Part shown: positions 40,247 through 48,415 of the stretch, piece by piece
Numbering within the stretch: the stretch's first letter is position 1
Layout of the letters: the number at the start of each line of letters is the position of its first letter
NCBI RefSeq assembly: GCF_013282095.1
Contig: NZ_BLTJ01000008.1
Location: forward strand, 1 to 64,000
From: Enterocloster alcoholdehydrogenati
GTDB lineage: Bacteria > Bacillota > Clostridia > Lachnospirales > Lachnospiraceae
DNA length: 64,000 nt
Direction of reading: 5' to 3'
Made by a program: the position numbers and the translations under genes
The notes under the pieces: model-generated
Seen by the model: only the letters and a program-made list of their open reading frames with translations
Told to the model about the DNA's origin: nothing
The model's database searches: none

Positions 40247-41606
40247 AAGCAAATATTCTGTGGTGTATGATTACACAGATGAAAACGGAAAACGCAGACA
40301 GCGTTGGGAAACCTTCAGCACAAATGCAGAAGCAAAAAAACGAAAAAAGCAAATTGAGTATGAGCAGGACTCTGGAACCTTCTTTATTCCTACGGCAAAG
40401 ACCCTGAACGATCTGCTCGATGAATATATGTCCATCTATGGTGTAAATACATGGGCAATGTCAACATATGAAAGCCGCCGTGGTCTGGCGAGAAACTACA
40501 TAACTCCTATTATCGGAGATATGTTACTATCCGACATCACTCCAAGGATGATGGATAAGTATTACCGCGATCTGCTCTCTGTGAAAACGGTAAGCGTCAA
40601 CAACCGCAAACCCACAAGCGAATATCTGACCCCGCATACAGTAAGAGAAATTCACAAGCTACTTCGCAGTGCCTTTAATCAGGCGGTGCGTTGGGAACTA
40701 ATCAGCCGTAACCCTGTTCTGAATGCGACACTTCCCAAAGAAGAACATAAAGAACGGGATATATGGACTGCCGAAACGCTGAGCAAGGCGATGGAAGTCT
40801 GTGATGATCCTATCCTCTCCCTTGCCTTAAATCTGGCGTTTTCCTGCTCTTTACGCATTGGCGAAATGCTGGGCCTTACCTGGGACTGCATTGATATTGC
40901 ACCACAGAGCATAGAAAATGGTTCAGCTTATATATTCGTCAACAAAGAGCTGCAACGGGTTACACGAGGTGCATTGGACGATTTGAGCGACAAAGGTGTT
41001 ATTAAGAAGTTTCCACCTTGCATAGCCAGTACCCATACTGCTCTGGTCCTGAAAGAGCCTAAAACCAAAACCAGTATTCGCCGCGTGTACCTGCCGAAAA
41101 CAGTTGCCTATATGCTGGTAGAGAGAAAAAAAGAAATCGACGAGCTGATGGATCTGTTTGGAGACGAATACATCGACAATAACCTGGTCTTTTGCTCCAG
41201 CAATGGCCGTCCGATGGAAAGCCAGGTGATTAACCGTGCTTTCAATAAACTTATCAAAGAAAACGGACTGCCTCATGTTGTATTCCATTCTCTCCGCCAC
41301 TCCAGCATCACCTACAAGCTGAAACTCAATGGCGGCGATATGAAATCCGTCCAGGGCGACTCTGGTCATGCTCAGGTAAAAATGGTTGCAGATGTCTATT
41401 CTCACATCATCGACGAGGATCGCTGCATAAACGCTCAGCGATTGGAGGAAGCATTTTACTCATCCAAGACTCCTGATCCTGTTGAAGATACAGAGCCTAA
41501 AACTGCGGATACTGCCGTCACTGAAAGTGATGCAGCGAAGATACTGGAACTGCTTAAAAATCCCGAAACTGCCGCACTGCTCAAGCAGCTGGCAAAAGCT
41601 TTATAA
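40224..41606 (+). CDS. int: Tyrosine-family site-specific integrase
   Basis: The 460-residue protein has an N-terminal arm-binding domain (residues 1-60; SKYSVVYDYTDENGKRRQRW), a SAM-like core-binding domain (62-160) and a catalytic domain with the R-H-R-H-Y set. These are R in SCSLRIGEMLGLTW, H and R in HSLRHSSITYK, H in GDSGHAQVKMV and the nucleophile Y in ADVYSHIID. It ends in a helical tail (AAKILELLKNPETAALLKQL). ATG 40224 lies eight bases behind AAAGGAG. Its position beside repeated octamers and tRNA-Arg shows it integrates the ICE into that tRNA gene. Confidence 0.95.
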   Translation: MASIVKRKSKYSVVYDYTDENGKRRQRWETFSTNAEAKKRKKQIEYEQDSGTFFIPTAKTLNDLLDEYMSIYGVNTWAMSTYESRRGLARNYITPIIGDMLLSDITPRMMDKYYRDLLSVKTVSVNNRKPTSEYLTPHTVREIHKLLRSAFNQAVRWELISRNPVLNATLPKEEHKERDIWTAETLSKAMEVCDDPILSLALNLAFSCSLRIGEMLGLTWDCIDIAPQSIENGSAYIFVNKELQRVTRGALDDLSDKGVIKKFPPCIASTHTALVLKEPKTKTSIRRVYLPKTVAYMLVERKKEIDELMDLFGDEYIDNNLVFCSSNGRPMESQVINRAFNKLIKENGLPHVVFHSLRHSSITYKLKLNGGDMKSVQGDSGHAQVKMVADVYSHIIDEDRCINAQRLEEAFYSSKTPDPVEDTEPKTADTAVTESDAAKILELLKNPETAALLKQLAKAL

Positions 41607-41627
41607 AGTCCCTCCCTCAGAAGAACG

Positions 41628-41655
41628 CCTCTCACTTTGTGAGAGGTTTTCTTCG
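41628..41655 (+). terminator. Terminator after int
   Basis: CCTCTCAC and GTGAGAGG form an 8-bp stem with a TTT loop followed by TTTTCTT. Confidence 0.85.
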
Positions 41656-41692
41656 TTTGAACCACTTTGCACAGTGACCAAACACTTTTTTT

Positions 41693-41865
41693 GTTAGCAA
41701 GGTTCTGAAAGCATTTTTGAGCGATGTTAGCAAATTCGCGATTTTGTTTGCAACTTCCTCTAATTTCTGCTAACAAATGTTTGCAAGTTCCTTTGGTAAA
41801 AATCGAACCTCTGACTTACCGCCTTTCTTAGCAAAAGGCCAAATCTCGTTAGCAAATGTTAGCAA
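41693..41865. repeat. GTTAGCAA/GTTTGCAA octamer cluster, probable integrase arm sites
   Basis: GTTAGCAA occurs at 41693, 41726, 41848 and 41858; GTTTGCAA at 41746 and 41779; an inverted near copy (CTGCTAAC) at 41767. The first four sites lie at spacings of 33, 20 and 33 bp, and the last pair 10 bp apart, so they keep helical phase. Repeated short sites between int and the tRNA are where arm-type binding of tyrosine integrases is expected. Confidence 0.6.
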
Positions 41866-41900
41866 ACCAAGGTTTTTTGCAAAAAATCCACAAAAGCCGC

Positions 41901-41946
41901 AGAAATAAGAAAAGCCGAAAACCCTGATAAATCAAAGGTTTTCGGC
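41901..41946 (-). terminator. Terminator of tRNA-Arg
   Basis: Read on the minus strand, GCCGAAAACC and GGTTTTCGGC form a 10-bp stem followed by TTTTCTTATTT, nine bases after the encoded CCA of the tRNA. Confidence 0.75.
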
Positions 41947-41954
41947 GTGTTTGC

Positions 41955-42031
41955 TGGCGTCCCTGGCGGGATTCGAACCCACGGCCTTTCGCTTAGGAGG
42001 CGAACGCTCTATCCTGCTGAGCTACAGAGAC
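41955..42031 (-). tRNA. tRNA-Arg (anticodon CCT), ICE attachment gene
   Basis: On the minus strand the 77-nt gene reads from GTCTCTGTAGCTCAGC to CAGGGAC-G-CCA. The acceptor stem pairs fully (one G-U), the D-arm has AGCTCAG...GAGC, the anticodon loop is CTCCTAA (CCT, Arg AGG codons), and the T-arm has GGTTCGAATCC. The 3' CCA is encoded. The integrase gene lies next to its 3' end, as expected when the element has inserted at the tRNA 3' end and restored it, so this is one attachment junction. Confidence 0.93.
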
Positions 42032-42091
42032 ATCTATTCAATTAAAAATGGTAACAATCACTTTTCATCGTAAGGCGGCCGGTAGAGCATA

Positions 42092-42133
42092 ACCTTAGGA
42101 GGCGTGTGCTCTATCCAGCTGAGCTACATGGAC
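42092..42133 (-). pseudogene. 5' half of a tRNA-Arg(CCT) copy
   Basis: The minus strand reads GTCCATGTAGCTCAGCTGGA and continues through a CGCCTCCTAAGG anticodon region, matching the first half of the intact tRNA-Arg. Beyond the anticodon arm the T-arm and acceptor 3' strand are replaced by unrelated sequence. Keeping only the 5' half is what past integration or deletion at the tRNA 3' end would leave. Confidence 0.65.
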
Positions 42134-42154
42134 ATTTAAAATTATTCAGTTGTT

Positions 42155-42223
42155 TGCCTCATTTGGACTCGAACCATCTACCGCTTAGGAGGCGGACGCT
42201 CTATCCTGCTGAGCTACAGAAAC
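42155..42223 (-). pseudogene. Degenerate tRNA-Arg(CCT) copy
   Basis: The minus strand reads GTTTCTGTAGCTCAGCAGGA, with a CCGCCTCCTAAGCGG anticodon arm and a GGTTCGAGTCC T-loop. The acceptor strands (GTTTCTG with TGAGGCA) pair badly and the T-stem has two mismatches. No CCA follows. It is a near-complete but probably dead relative of the intact tRNA. Confidence 0.65.
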
Positions 42224-42570
42224 AACGATAAAAATACCTAAGGCTCAGACCTGCAGGTATAAGACAGGCTGCGGTATATGCTTTACAGCCTGTTCTATAT
42301 CATACATGATTTCCGGAGAAAAATCAAGTATCAATCCCACCTGTTTTTCTGATGGTTTGCAATCGTAAAAGAGATGCTGGTATATAAGTTTGAACATAAA
42401 AAACAGTATAATCCGATATTAGTATACAAGTATGGATCATAAAAACGGAATAGTTTACAATACCGCAATAAAAGCGTAAAAGGTTCAGTTTTCCAAAACA
42501 TATGGATGAAATGTTTTTCCCATCATTTTATAATCTGCCGTAACATATAGCCGCCGCTCTGGGGGAAAAT
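42224..42570. other. Non-coding stretch right of the tRNA cluster
   Basis: No gene is seen here. A hairpin ACAGGCTG/CAGCCTGT (42264-42293) is the only clear structure; the rest is A/T-rich. Confidence 0.5.
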
Positions 42571-42690
42571 CCTCCCGGTTTCAGCACAGCAGCATACCGG
42601 TTGGGCTGTGTGGCACATGGTATGGGGAACTCTCACGATGGTTTTTGGACAACAATGTCAACCTGCCTTTGTTATATGCAAATATCTCTG
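42571..42690 (+). mobile_element. Probable relic of a group II intron 3' end
   Basis: The segment contains ATGGTATGGGGAACTCTCAC followed by GATGGTTTTTGGACAACAATGTCAACC. It lines up with the domain V-VI tail at 48-122 (GTGAGGGGAAACTCTCACGC, then GGGCAGCAATGTCCATC), but the domain V stem has lost pairs. No intron body or protein remains. It appears to be a decayed second intron tail. Confidence 0.4.
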
Positions 42691-42820
42691 CATAAATAGT
42701 TTAAAATATTGTTCTTACATACCAGGTATGGTGTTATTTGAATTAAATAAGCGTAAATATGTGTAAAATAATAAAAATAAAATATACAAAATGCACAAAA
42801 AACATTGTCTACATTGCAGA

Positions 42821-42911
42821 TTGAAAAAAACATAGCTGTATGTTACCATACAAGCATAAAGAGCAAAATTATAAAATTTTAATATTTGTCTTATAAATTT
42901 TATAATTTTGC
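42821..42911 (+). promoter_or_regulatory. TRAP-operon promoter and 17-bp inverted repeat
   Basis: TTGAAA (42821-42826) and TACCAT (42844-42849) are spaced 17 bases. Downstream, GCAAAATTATAAAATTT (42863-42879) and AAATTTTATAATTTTGC (42895-42911) are perfect 17-bp inverted arms around 15 bases. Located between the predicted start of transcription and dctP (42974), it is either a large operator or a 5' leader hairpin. Confidence 0.6.
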
Positions 42912-42973
42912 TGATTCATGGGGCCTGATTGAATAATTGTTTACACGATAACGAAACAGGAGGTAATTAAGGT

Positions 42974-43999
42974 ATGAGACGACTTGCAGGGGTTGTGAAG
43001 CTGGGAATGGGGCTTGTAGCTGCCGTTTCAGCAGCTATGGCAGTTACCGGATGTTCCGCTCAGGATGGTGAAATGGGCAAGGGCAAGCTGGTGAAGGTGT
43101 CGATCTGTGTTTCCAGCCAGACGCCCACTACTCGCGCGATGCGGGAAGTATTTAAACCAAGACTGGAGGAACTTACGGACGGACGCTACAACATTGAGAT
43201 CTATGATTCCGGAGTGCTGGGCGGTGAGAAGGTAACGTATGACTATACCAGAAGCGGGATTATCGAAATGTGCGTTGTAGGTACGCCTATGTGGTCGGAA
43301 AACCCCAAGATGTCTATTTCTGACTTTCCTTTTGTATTCAGAGATGTAAATCACGCGCGCAAAGCTTACCAGGGGGAGCTGGGGGAATATATTTCAGAGG
43401 ATATTGAATCCAGAGAGCCTCTGGAGCTCCTTGCCTGGTGTCCCAATGGAGCCAGGGCTTTTTCCTCTAATAAAAAACTGGAAAGCCTTGAGGATTTTAA
43501 GGGACAGAAGCTGAGAATGCCCAACAATCCCATTCATGTGAAGCTGGCTGAGAGTCTGGGGGCAAATGTCGTTATCATGGATATGGGTGAGGTATTTACC
43601 GCCCTGGAGCAGGGGGTTGCCGATGGACAGGACAATCCGCTTTCTACCGTCAGAACGGAAGGATGGTATGAGGTTCAGGACTATGTTTATAATACCAATC
43701 ATATTGTCGCTTCTCTTGAGCTTTTTGCGGGGGATAAGTTCTGGGACGAGGTTCCTGATGAGGATAAGGAAGCCTTTCGTCAGGCGGCATCAGAGGCTTC
43801 AGATTATGCCTGGGATCTTTATATTGAGCAGCTGGAGAGCGATAAGCAGTTTATGATAGATAATGGCCTGACAGTGACGGAACTGACAGAGGAGGACCGG
43901 GAGCGCATGATTGAGATGATCCAGCCGGTCTATGACTATCTTGACAGTCAGTATGATTGGGCGGCAGATGTAAGAAAGATGATTGATGAGATTGAATAG
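42974..43999 (+). CDS. dctP: TRAP transporter substrate-binding lipoprotein DctP
   Basis: The 341-residue protein has a lipoprotein signal peptide (hydrophobic run then AVTGCS, Cys at about residue 27) and a DctP/TAXI-type periplasmic-binding fold. Family motifs are PRLEELTDGRYNIEIYDSGV, GQKLRMPNNPIHV (the conserved Arg that grips the substrate carboxylate) and ALEQGVADGQDNPLS. It delivers a carboxylate or sugar-acid ligand to the membrane subunits; the exact substrate cannot be told. AGGAGG precedes the ATG. It leads the dctPQM operon, with dctQ 11 bases downstream. Confidence 0.93.
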   Translation: MRRLAGVVKLGMGLVAAVSAAMAVTGCSAQDGEMGKGKLVKVSICVSSQTPTTRAMREVFKPRLEELTDGRYNIEIYDSGVLGGEKVTYDYTRSGIIEMCVVGTPMWSENPKMSISDFPFVFRDVNHARKAYQGELGEYISEDIESREPLELLAWCPNGARAFSSNKKLESLEDFKGQKLRMPNNPIHVKLAESLGANVVIMDMGEVFTALEQGVADGQDNPLSTVRTEGWYEVQDYVYNTNHIVASLELFAGDKFWDEVPDEDKEAFRQAASEASDYAWDLYIEQLESDKQFMIDNGLTVTELTEEDRERMIEMIQPVYDYLDSQYDWAADVRKMIDEIE

Positions 44000-44010
44000 G
44001 GGGCAGACGT

Positions 44011-44604
44011 ATGAATAAGGCAATCGATAAGTTATTTGTGGCAATTGATTATTTTACAGGAATTCTTACCGGCCTGATGGTATTGTTCGTATTTCTGAAT
44101 GTTGTGCTTAGAACCTTCTTCTCATCGGGCCTTACCTGGTCGGAGGAACTGGCAAGATACCTGTTTGTGTATGTAACCTACATAGGAGCTATCAGCGCTA
44201 TGCGGGCCAATGCCCATCTGGGTGTAGATCTGCTGATGTCAAGAGTAAAGCCCGGTATGCAGATGCTGCTTTATATTATTTCACAGACCCTGATTGCGGT
44301 TATGATGTGTATGCTGGCCTGCGGCGCATGGGGGATGGTAATGCAGAATACACGCGCCACAACGGCAGCGCTGCGGATTCCATACTCTGTTTTGTACTTT
44401 TCCGGTGTGCTGACGGGTGTTTCCATTGCGATTCTGGCAGTGGGAAACATTATCCATGCGTTGAAGAATCCTGACAGGATTTCCGAGATCGTGGTAATGC
44501 AGAACTCCGAGGATGACGATATTGCGGCAGAGGCCATGGAAAACGCCGAGGATCTGTCTGATGAAGAATACATGAAACGCCTTAACGAAAAGGGAGGAAA
44601 CTGA
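44011..44604 (+). CDS. dctQ: TRAP transporter small membrane subunit DctQ
   Basis: The 197-residue protein has four membrane helices (about residues 15-37, 50-70, 88-110 and 130-152) with the family signature LTWSEELARYLFVYVTYIGA and the MRANAHLGVDLL loop. The acidic C-terminal tail (NSEDDDIAAEAMENAEDLSD) is cytosolic and longer than usual. DctQ joins DctM to form the sodium-driven transporter and contacts the binding protein. It sits between dctP and dctM with gaps of 11 bases and 1 base. Confidence 0.92.
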   Translation: MNKAIDKLFVAIDYFTGILTGLMVLFVFLNVVLRTFFSSGLTWSEELARYLFVYVTYIGAISAMRANAHLGVDLLMSRVKPGMQMLLYIISQTLIAVMMCMLACGAWGMVMQNTRATTAALRIPYSVLYFSGVLTGVSIAILAVGNIIHALKNPDRISEIVVMQNSEDDDIAAEAMENAEDLSDEEYMKRLNEKGGN

Positions 44605-44605
44605 T

Positions 44606-45889
44606 ATGACAATGATTGTATTTCTGGTATCACTGTGCGGCTCCATGGTAATTGGAATGCCCATATGCTTTTCGCTTCTGTTCAGCGGCGTTTGCATGAT
44701 GTTCTATATGAATGGATTCAATACGCAGATTTTATCCTATAATCTGTTTGCGGGAGCGGATTCCTTTGCAATGATGGCAGTTCCGTTTTTTGTTCTGGCA
44801 GGCGAGTTTATGAATCGGGGCGGTATTACAAAGCGAATTGTAAACGCTGCCAATGCCTGTGTAGGCCATGTCCGCGGCGGTCTTGGCTATGTATCTATTC
44901 TCGCGATCCTTTTATTTGCAAGCATGGTTGGCTCCGCTGTGGCTTCCACCGCAGCTTTGGGAGCAATCTTAATTCCCATGATGGTGCGTGCGGGCTACAG
45001 CCGTGATAAGAGTGCGGGCCTGATTGCCGCGGGGAATATCCTTTCCCCCATTATGCCTCCCTCGGTTCCCATGATCGTGTTCGGCGTACAGGCCGGCGTA
45101 TCTGTAACAAGTTTGTTTATGGCAGGTATTGCTCCTGCAGTCTATCTGACCATAGCACTTTGCGCGGTATGGTTTGTGATTGCAAAGAAGGATAATCTTC
45201 CTACTCAGCCCCGTCAGAGCAAACGGGAGATTGCAAGGGCCCTGTTTGACGGATTCTGGGCTTTGCTGCTGCCTGTATTCGTTCTCATAGGTCTGAGAAG
45301 CGGTATGTTTACTCCAACCGAGGCAGGCGTGATTACCGCAGTTTATGCCCTGGTAATTGGACTGTTTGTGTATCGTGAATTAAAAATTACCATGCTCATG
45401 GACTGCCTGGTATCTGCTGCAAAATCTTCTTCAGTTATCATGTTCTTAGCGGCTGGGGCCATGGTTTCTTCCTGGCTGATGACAGTGGGAAATATTCCGG
45501 CGATTGTTACCGGTATTCTTGCTCCGTTTATCAACCATCCGGTCCTGCTGATGATCGTTATTAACATCATTGTAATTCTGGTTGGAACGGCCATGGATGT
45601 AACACCGACAATTATGATTCTGACACCGGTTCTGTTGCCGGCCATTAAGGCGGCCGGAATCGATCCGGTATACTTCGGCCTGGTATTTATTCTTAACAAT
45701 GTAATCGGACTTTTGACGCCGCCGGTAGGAACGGTTCTTAATGTAGCCTGCAGCGCTGGAAAGATAAATATGGAGCGAATCATAAAGGCAGTGATTCCGT
45801 TCTTTGCCGTAGAGTGTGTGATATTGCTGCTGCTGATTTTCTTCCCGGTACTTGTTACTGGCCCCGCAGCCTTCTTTATGGGGAAATAG
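44606..45889 (+). CDS. dctM: TRAP transporter large permease subunit DctM
   Basis: The 427-residue protein has about 11-12 hydrophobic segments and the DctM hallmarks PFFVLAGEFMNRGGITKRIV, AILLFASMVGSAVASTAALG, LSPIMPPSVPMIVFG and PTEAGVITAVYALVIG. The repeat near the C-terminus (DVTPTIMILTPVLLPAIKAA, NNVIGLLTPPVGTVLNV) supplies the second half of the elevator-type transport domain. Translation starts one base after dctQ behind AGGGAGG. It completes the dctPQM operon. The length is normal. Confidence 0.94.
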   Translation: MTMIVFLVSLCGSMVIGMPICFSLLFSGVCMMFYMNGFNTQILSYNLFAGADSFAMMAVPFFVLAGEFMNRGGITKRIVNAANACVGHVRGGLGYVSILAILLFASMVGSAVASTAALGAILIPMMVRAGYSRDKSAGLIAAGNILSPIMPPSVPMIVFGVQAGVSVTSLFMAGIAPAVYLTIALCAVWFVIAKKDNLPTQPRQSKREIARALFDGFWALLLPVFVLIGLRSGMFTPTEAGVITAVYALVIGLFVYRELKITMLMDCLVSAAKSSSVIMFLAAGAMVSSWLMTVGNIPAIVTGILAPFINHPVLLMIVINIIVILVGTAMDVTPTIMILTPVLLPAIKAAGIDPVYFGLVFILNNVIGLLTPPVGTVLNVACSAGKINMERIIKAVIPFFAVECVILLLLIFFPVLVTGPAAFFMGK

Positions 45890-45920
45890 CTGTTGACAGA
45901 ATAGACACAGGAGGGATAGG

Positions 45921-46703
45921 ATGAAGATCATTTTATCGCCCGCTAAAAAGATGAAGGAGGATTTGGAAAGCCTGGCGCCTTTGGGGCTGCCGGCGTTTCT
46001 TGGCCGGACAGAGGAGCTTCTGTCCTGGCTAAGATCCAAATCCCATGAGGAATTAAAGAAACTCTGGGGCTGCAATGATAAGATCGCAGAGCAGAATTTT
46101 GTGCGTCTGGAAACCATGGATCTGAACAAAAGACTGACGCCGGCTGTTCTTTCCTATGAGGGGATTGCCTATCAGTATATGGCCCCGGCGGTATTTGAAA
46201 AGGATCAGATTGACTATATCCAGGAGCATCTGCGTATTCTTTCTGCTTTTTACGGAGTGTTAAAACCCATGGATGGCGTGTCGCCGTACCGCCTGGAGAT
46301 GCAGGCAAAGGCTGCGGTGGGCGGACATAAGGATCTGTATGCTTTTTGGGGAAAATGCTTATACGGGCAGGTGAGAGATGAAAGCGGAATCATCATCAAT
46401 CTGGCGTCCAGGGAATATTCAAAATGTATTGAGAAATATCTTACAAAGCAGGACAGATATATTACCATTACCTTTTGTGAGAGATCCGGCGGCAAAATGG
46501 TAACCAAAGGCACCTATGCCAAGATGGCCAGAGGGGAAATAGTGCGCTTTATGGCGGAAAAACGATTGGAGGATCCTGCCGGGATCCGCCGGTTTGACCG
46601 GCTGGGATATGGATTCAGGGAGGATCTGTCATCAGACAGGGAGTATGTGTTTGAGAGAAAGGGCCCTGTGTCTGCAAAGGCAGAATCCACAGGCCCTTTT
46701 TAG
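45921..46703 (+). CDS. yaaA: YaaA-family peroxide-stress protein (DUF328)
   Basis: The 260-residue protein begins MKIILSPAKKMKEDLESLA, the standard YaaA opening. It contains KLWGCNDKIAEQNFVRL, the AVLSYEGIAYQYM block, LRILSAFYGVLKPMDGVSPY and FCERSGGKMVTKGTYAKMAR, all in family order. YaaA limits free iron and protects DNA from peroxide damage in E. coli; it has a DNA-binding fold. A GGAGGG site precedes the ATG. The gene follows dctM by 31 bases but ends in its own terminator. Confidence 0.93.
   Translation: MKIILSPAKKMKEDLESLAPLGLPAFLGRTEELLSWLRSKSHEELKKLWGCNDKIAEQNFVRLETMDLNKRLTPAVLSYEGIAYQYMAPAVFEKDQIDYIQEHLRILSAFYGVLKPMDGVSPYRLEMQAKAAVGGHKDLYAFWGKCLYGQVRDESGIIINLASREYSKCIEKYLTKQDRYITITFCERSGGKMVTKGTYAKMARGEIVRFMAEKRLEDPAGIRRFDRLGYGFREDLSSDREYVFERKGPVSAKAESTGPF
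46658..46701 (+). terminator. Terminator overlapping the yaaA 3' end
   Basis: AAAGGGCCCTGTG pairs with CACAGGCCCTTT (one bulge) and ends in TTTTT; the stop codon lies in the tail. Confidence 0.75.
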
Positions 46704-46748
46704 GAAACGAATAATCAGAACAAATCGGTCGGCCGGTTTCCGGGAGGG

Positions 46749-48311
46749 TTACTGGCTGCTTTCTGGTTTTTCCGGCTGCTGCTGACCATCTGCCGGTTTT
46801 TCCGTCTGCTGGCCGTCTGCCGGTTTTTCCGGTGGCTGCTGGCCATCCGCAGGTTTCTGAGGAGGAGTCTGTCCGTCGCCGTCTTTGCCTTTTTCAGGTG
46901 CCCCGCCATTTGGCTTTTGGCCTGCTGCGCCTGGGGCTTTTTCTCCTGGGGCTGTTTTGTCTGTCAAAGCCCCGTCAGGGCGGTCTGCGTTTTCGCCGGT
47001 TCCGGCCTCAGTGTTTCCGCTGCCAGCGTAGGCCGCTACAGCGGTTCCCTCAGAGGCAGTTCCTTCTGTATAGGGAGTTCCATTTACATAAAGCGTATGT
47101 CCGTTTAATTTTACATTATCTGTGCCGCAGGTCAGTGAGGTAATATATGAATCTCCGGTTAAGGTCCAGGTAGAATCCCCGGAAAGCTCTACATAAACGC
47201 TGCCGGCTACACCGTCTGTATTGACAGCGCCGGTGTAGGAAGAGCCGTCCTTCAGATACATATTTAAAGTGGAAATATCGTCTACGGTAGTCTGACCCTC
47301 AAGCTTCTGATTGGCTGCAGTAAAGGTCACATTTCCGCCGTTGGAGCCTTCCTGGCCCCAGCCGGCCTTGGCAATACGAAGCAGATCGTCTGTAGCGCAG
47401 GTGAGAGCCACATTTTCAAGGGAGATCTCAGCGGTGGTATTGTTGACGAAGAACATCCCGCCGTTTTTTGAGGTAAGAGAACCTCCGGTCATGTGGAAAC
47501 TTGCGGTGCCCTCGTCTGCGTCGCCGGACATAGACTGATACAGCATGACAGCCTGATATACATCGGAGTTGCTGCCGTTTAATTTGGTATGATTGGCAGT
47601 GACATTGGTATTTTCCAGGGTAACGCTGTTTTTGCCTTCTACTACAACGCCCTGGGAGGCATTGGACACCAGCTCGGCATCTTTTGCGGTGATATCGGCA
47701 GTGGAGTAGATGGCTGGGGAACCAACTCCGTTACTTTCATAATGTCCGCCGGTTACAGTGACGGTTCCGCCGCCGCGGTCGGAACGGATGGGAGCGGAGG
47801 AGTTGCCTTCTGTGGTTACGTTCAGGTTTTCAGCGTTCATGGAAGCGCCGCCGGTGGTCATAAGTCCCCCGGAGCCGTCGCCCTTTGTGTGGATGGTGGA
47901 ATCCGAGATATCCACGCTTGTGCCCTCTCCATAACTGAATACACCGTTGGCGTGTTTTCCGTCTGTGGTAATATCTGCGTTGCTTATGGTAAGCTTGGCT
48001 CCGTTTTCGGCCAGAACGGCGGCATTTTCACCGTAGAAGTCCGGCTCATCCCCTTCAGAATCACCGCTTTTTACTACGGAAATGTTGTTATAGGAAGCCG
48101 ATTCTCCATCTGCATGAAGAGCGTGGCCGCCATTTTCTGTGTTTTCATAGCGGACATTTTCAGAGGTGTCACTTTGGCTGGCGGCTTCGGCAGCGTTGAC
48201 GGCGGTTGTTTCCTGGGACTGGGCGGTATGACTGCCGCAGGCGGACAGCATCAGACCTCCGGCTGCAGACAGGGCCAGCAGGTTGGCATACAGTAAGGCT
48301 CGTTTTCTCAT
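46749..48311 (-). CDS. Beta-helix surface lipoprotein with Pro-rich repeats
   Basis: The 520-residue protein has a lipoprotein signal (LSAAGGLMLSAC, Cys at about residue 26) followed by a right-handed parallel beta-helix of repeated short turns (GAKLTISNADITTDGKHANG, GGASMNAENLNVTTEGNSSA, ENTNVTANHTKLNGSNS) to about residue 400. The C-terminal 100 residues are a Pro/Gly/Gln-rich tail with three copies of KPADGQQ. Such proteins are surface-exposed; a carbohydrate-binding or adhesive role is plausible. It is the last gene of a minus-strand group with the alarmone synthetase and two-component genes. Confidence 0.75.
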   Translation of the reverse strand: MRKRALLYANLLALSAAGGLMLSACGSHTAQSQETTAVNAAEAASQSDTSENVRYENTENGGHALHADGESASYNNISVVKSGDSEGDEPDFYGENAAVLAENGAKLTISNADITTDGKHANGVFSYGEGTSVDISDSTIHTKGDGSGGLMTTGGASMNAENLNVTTEGNSSAPIRSDRGGGTVTVTGGHYESNGVGSPAIYSTADITAKDAELVSNASQGVVVEGKNSVTLENTNVTANHTKLNGSNSDVYQAVMLYQSMSGDADEGTASFHMTGGSLTSKNGGMFFVNNTTAEISLENVALTCATDDLLRIAKAGWGQEGSNGGNVTFTAANQKLEGQTTVDDISTLNMYLKDGSSYTGAVNTDGVAGSVYVELSGDSTWTLTGDSYITSLTCGTDNVKLNGHTLYVNGTPYTEGTASEGTAVAAYAGSGNTEAGTGENADRPDGALTDKTAPGEKAPGAAGQKPNGGAPEKGKDGDGQTPPQKPADGQQPPEKPADGQQTEKPADGQQQPEKPESSQ

Positions 48312-48415
48312 ATTTCATTCTCTCTTTCTGATATATTTTGAAGGTAACTATTCATCCATATGGCCGAATAGCTGCTTTTGAAGCTGTGTCCCAGTATAAA
48401 CACCTTACCTTAAAT

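Noticed and set aside
41693-41865. Repeated octamers considered as a CRISPR array
   Set aside because: Repeats are only 8 bp with uneven short gaps, and no cas gene is near; integrase-arm sites fit better.
46749-47000. Pro/Gly/Gln repeats of the beta-helix lipoprotein considered as a DNA satellite
   Set aside because: The repeats keep codon frame and encode KPADGQQ-like units, so they are a protein repeat rather than a separate DNA element.
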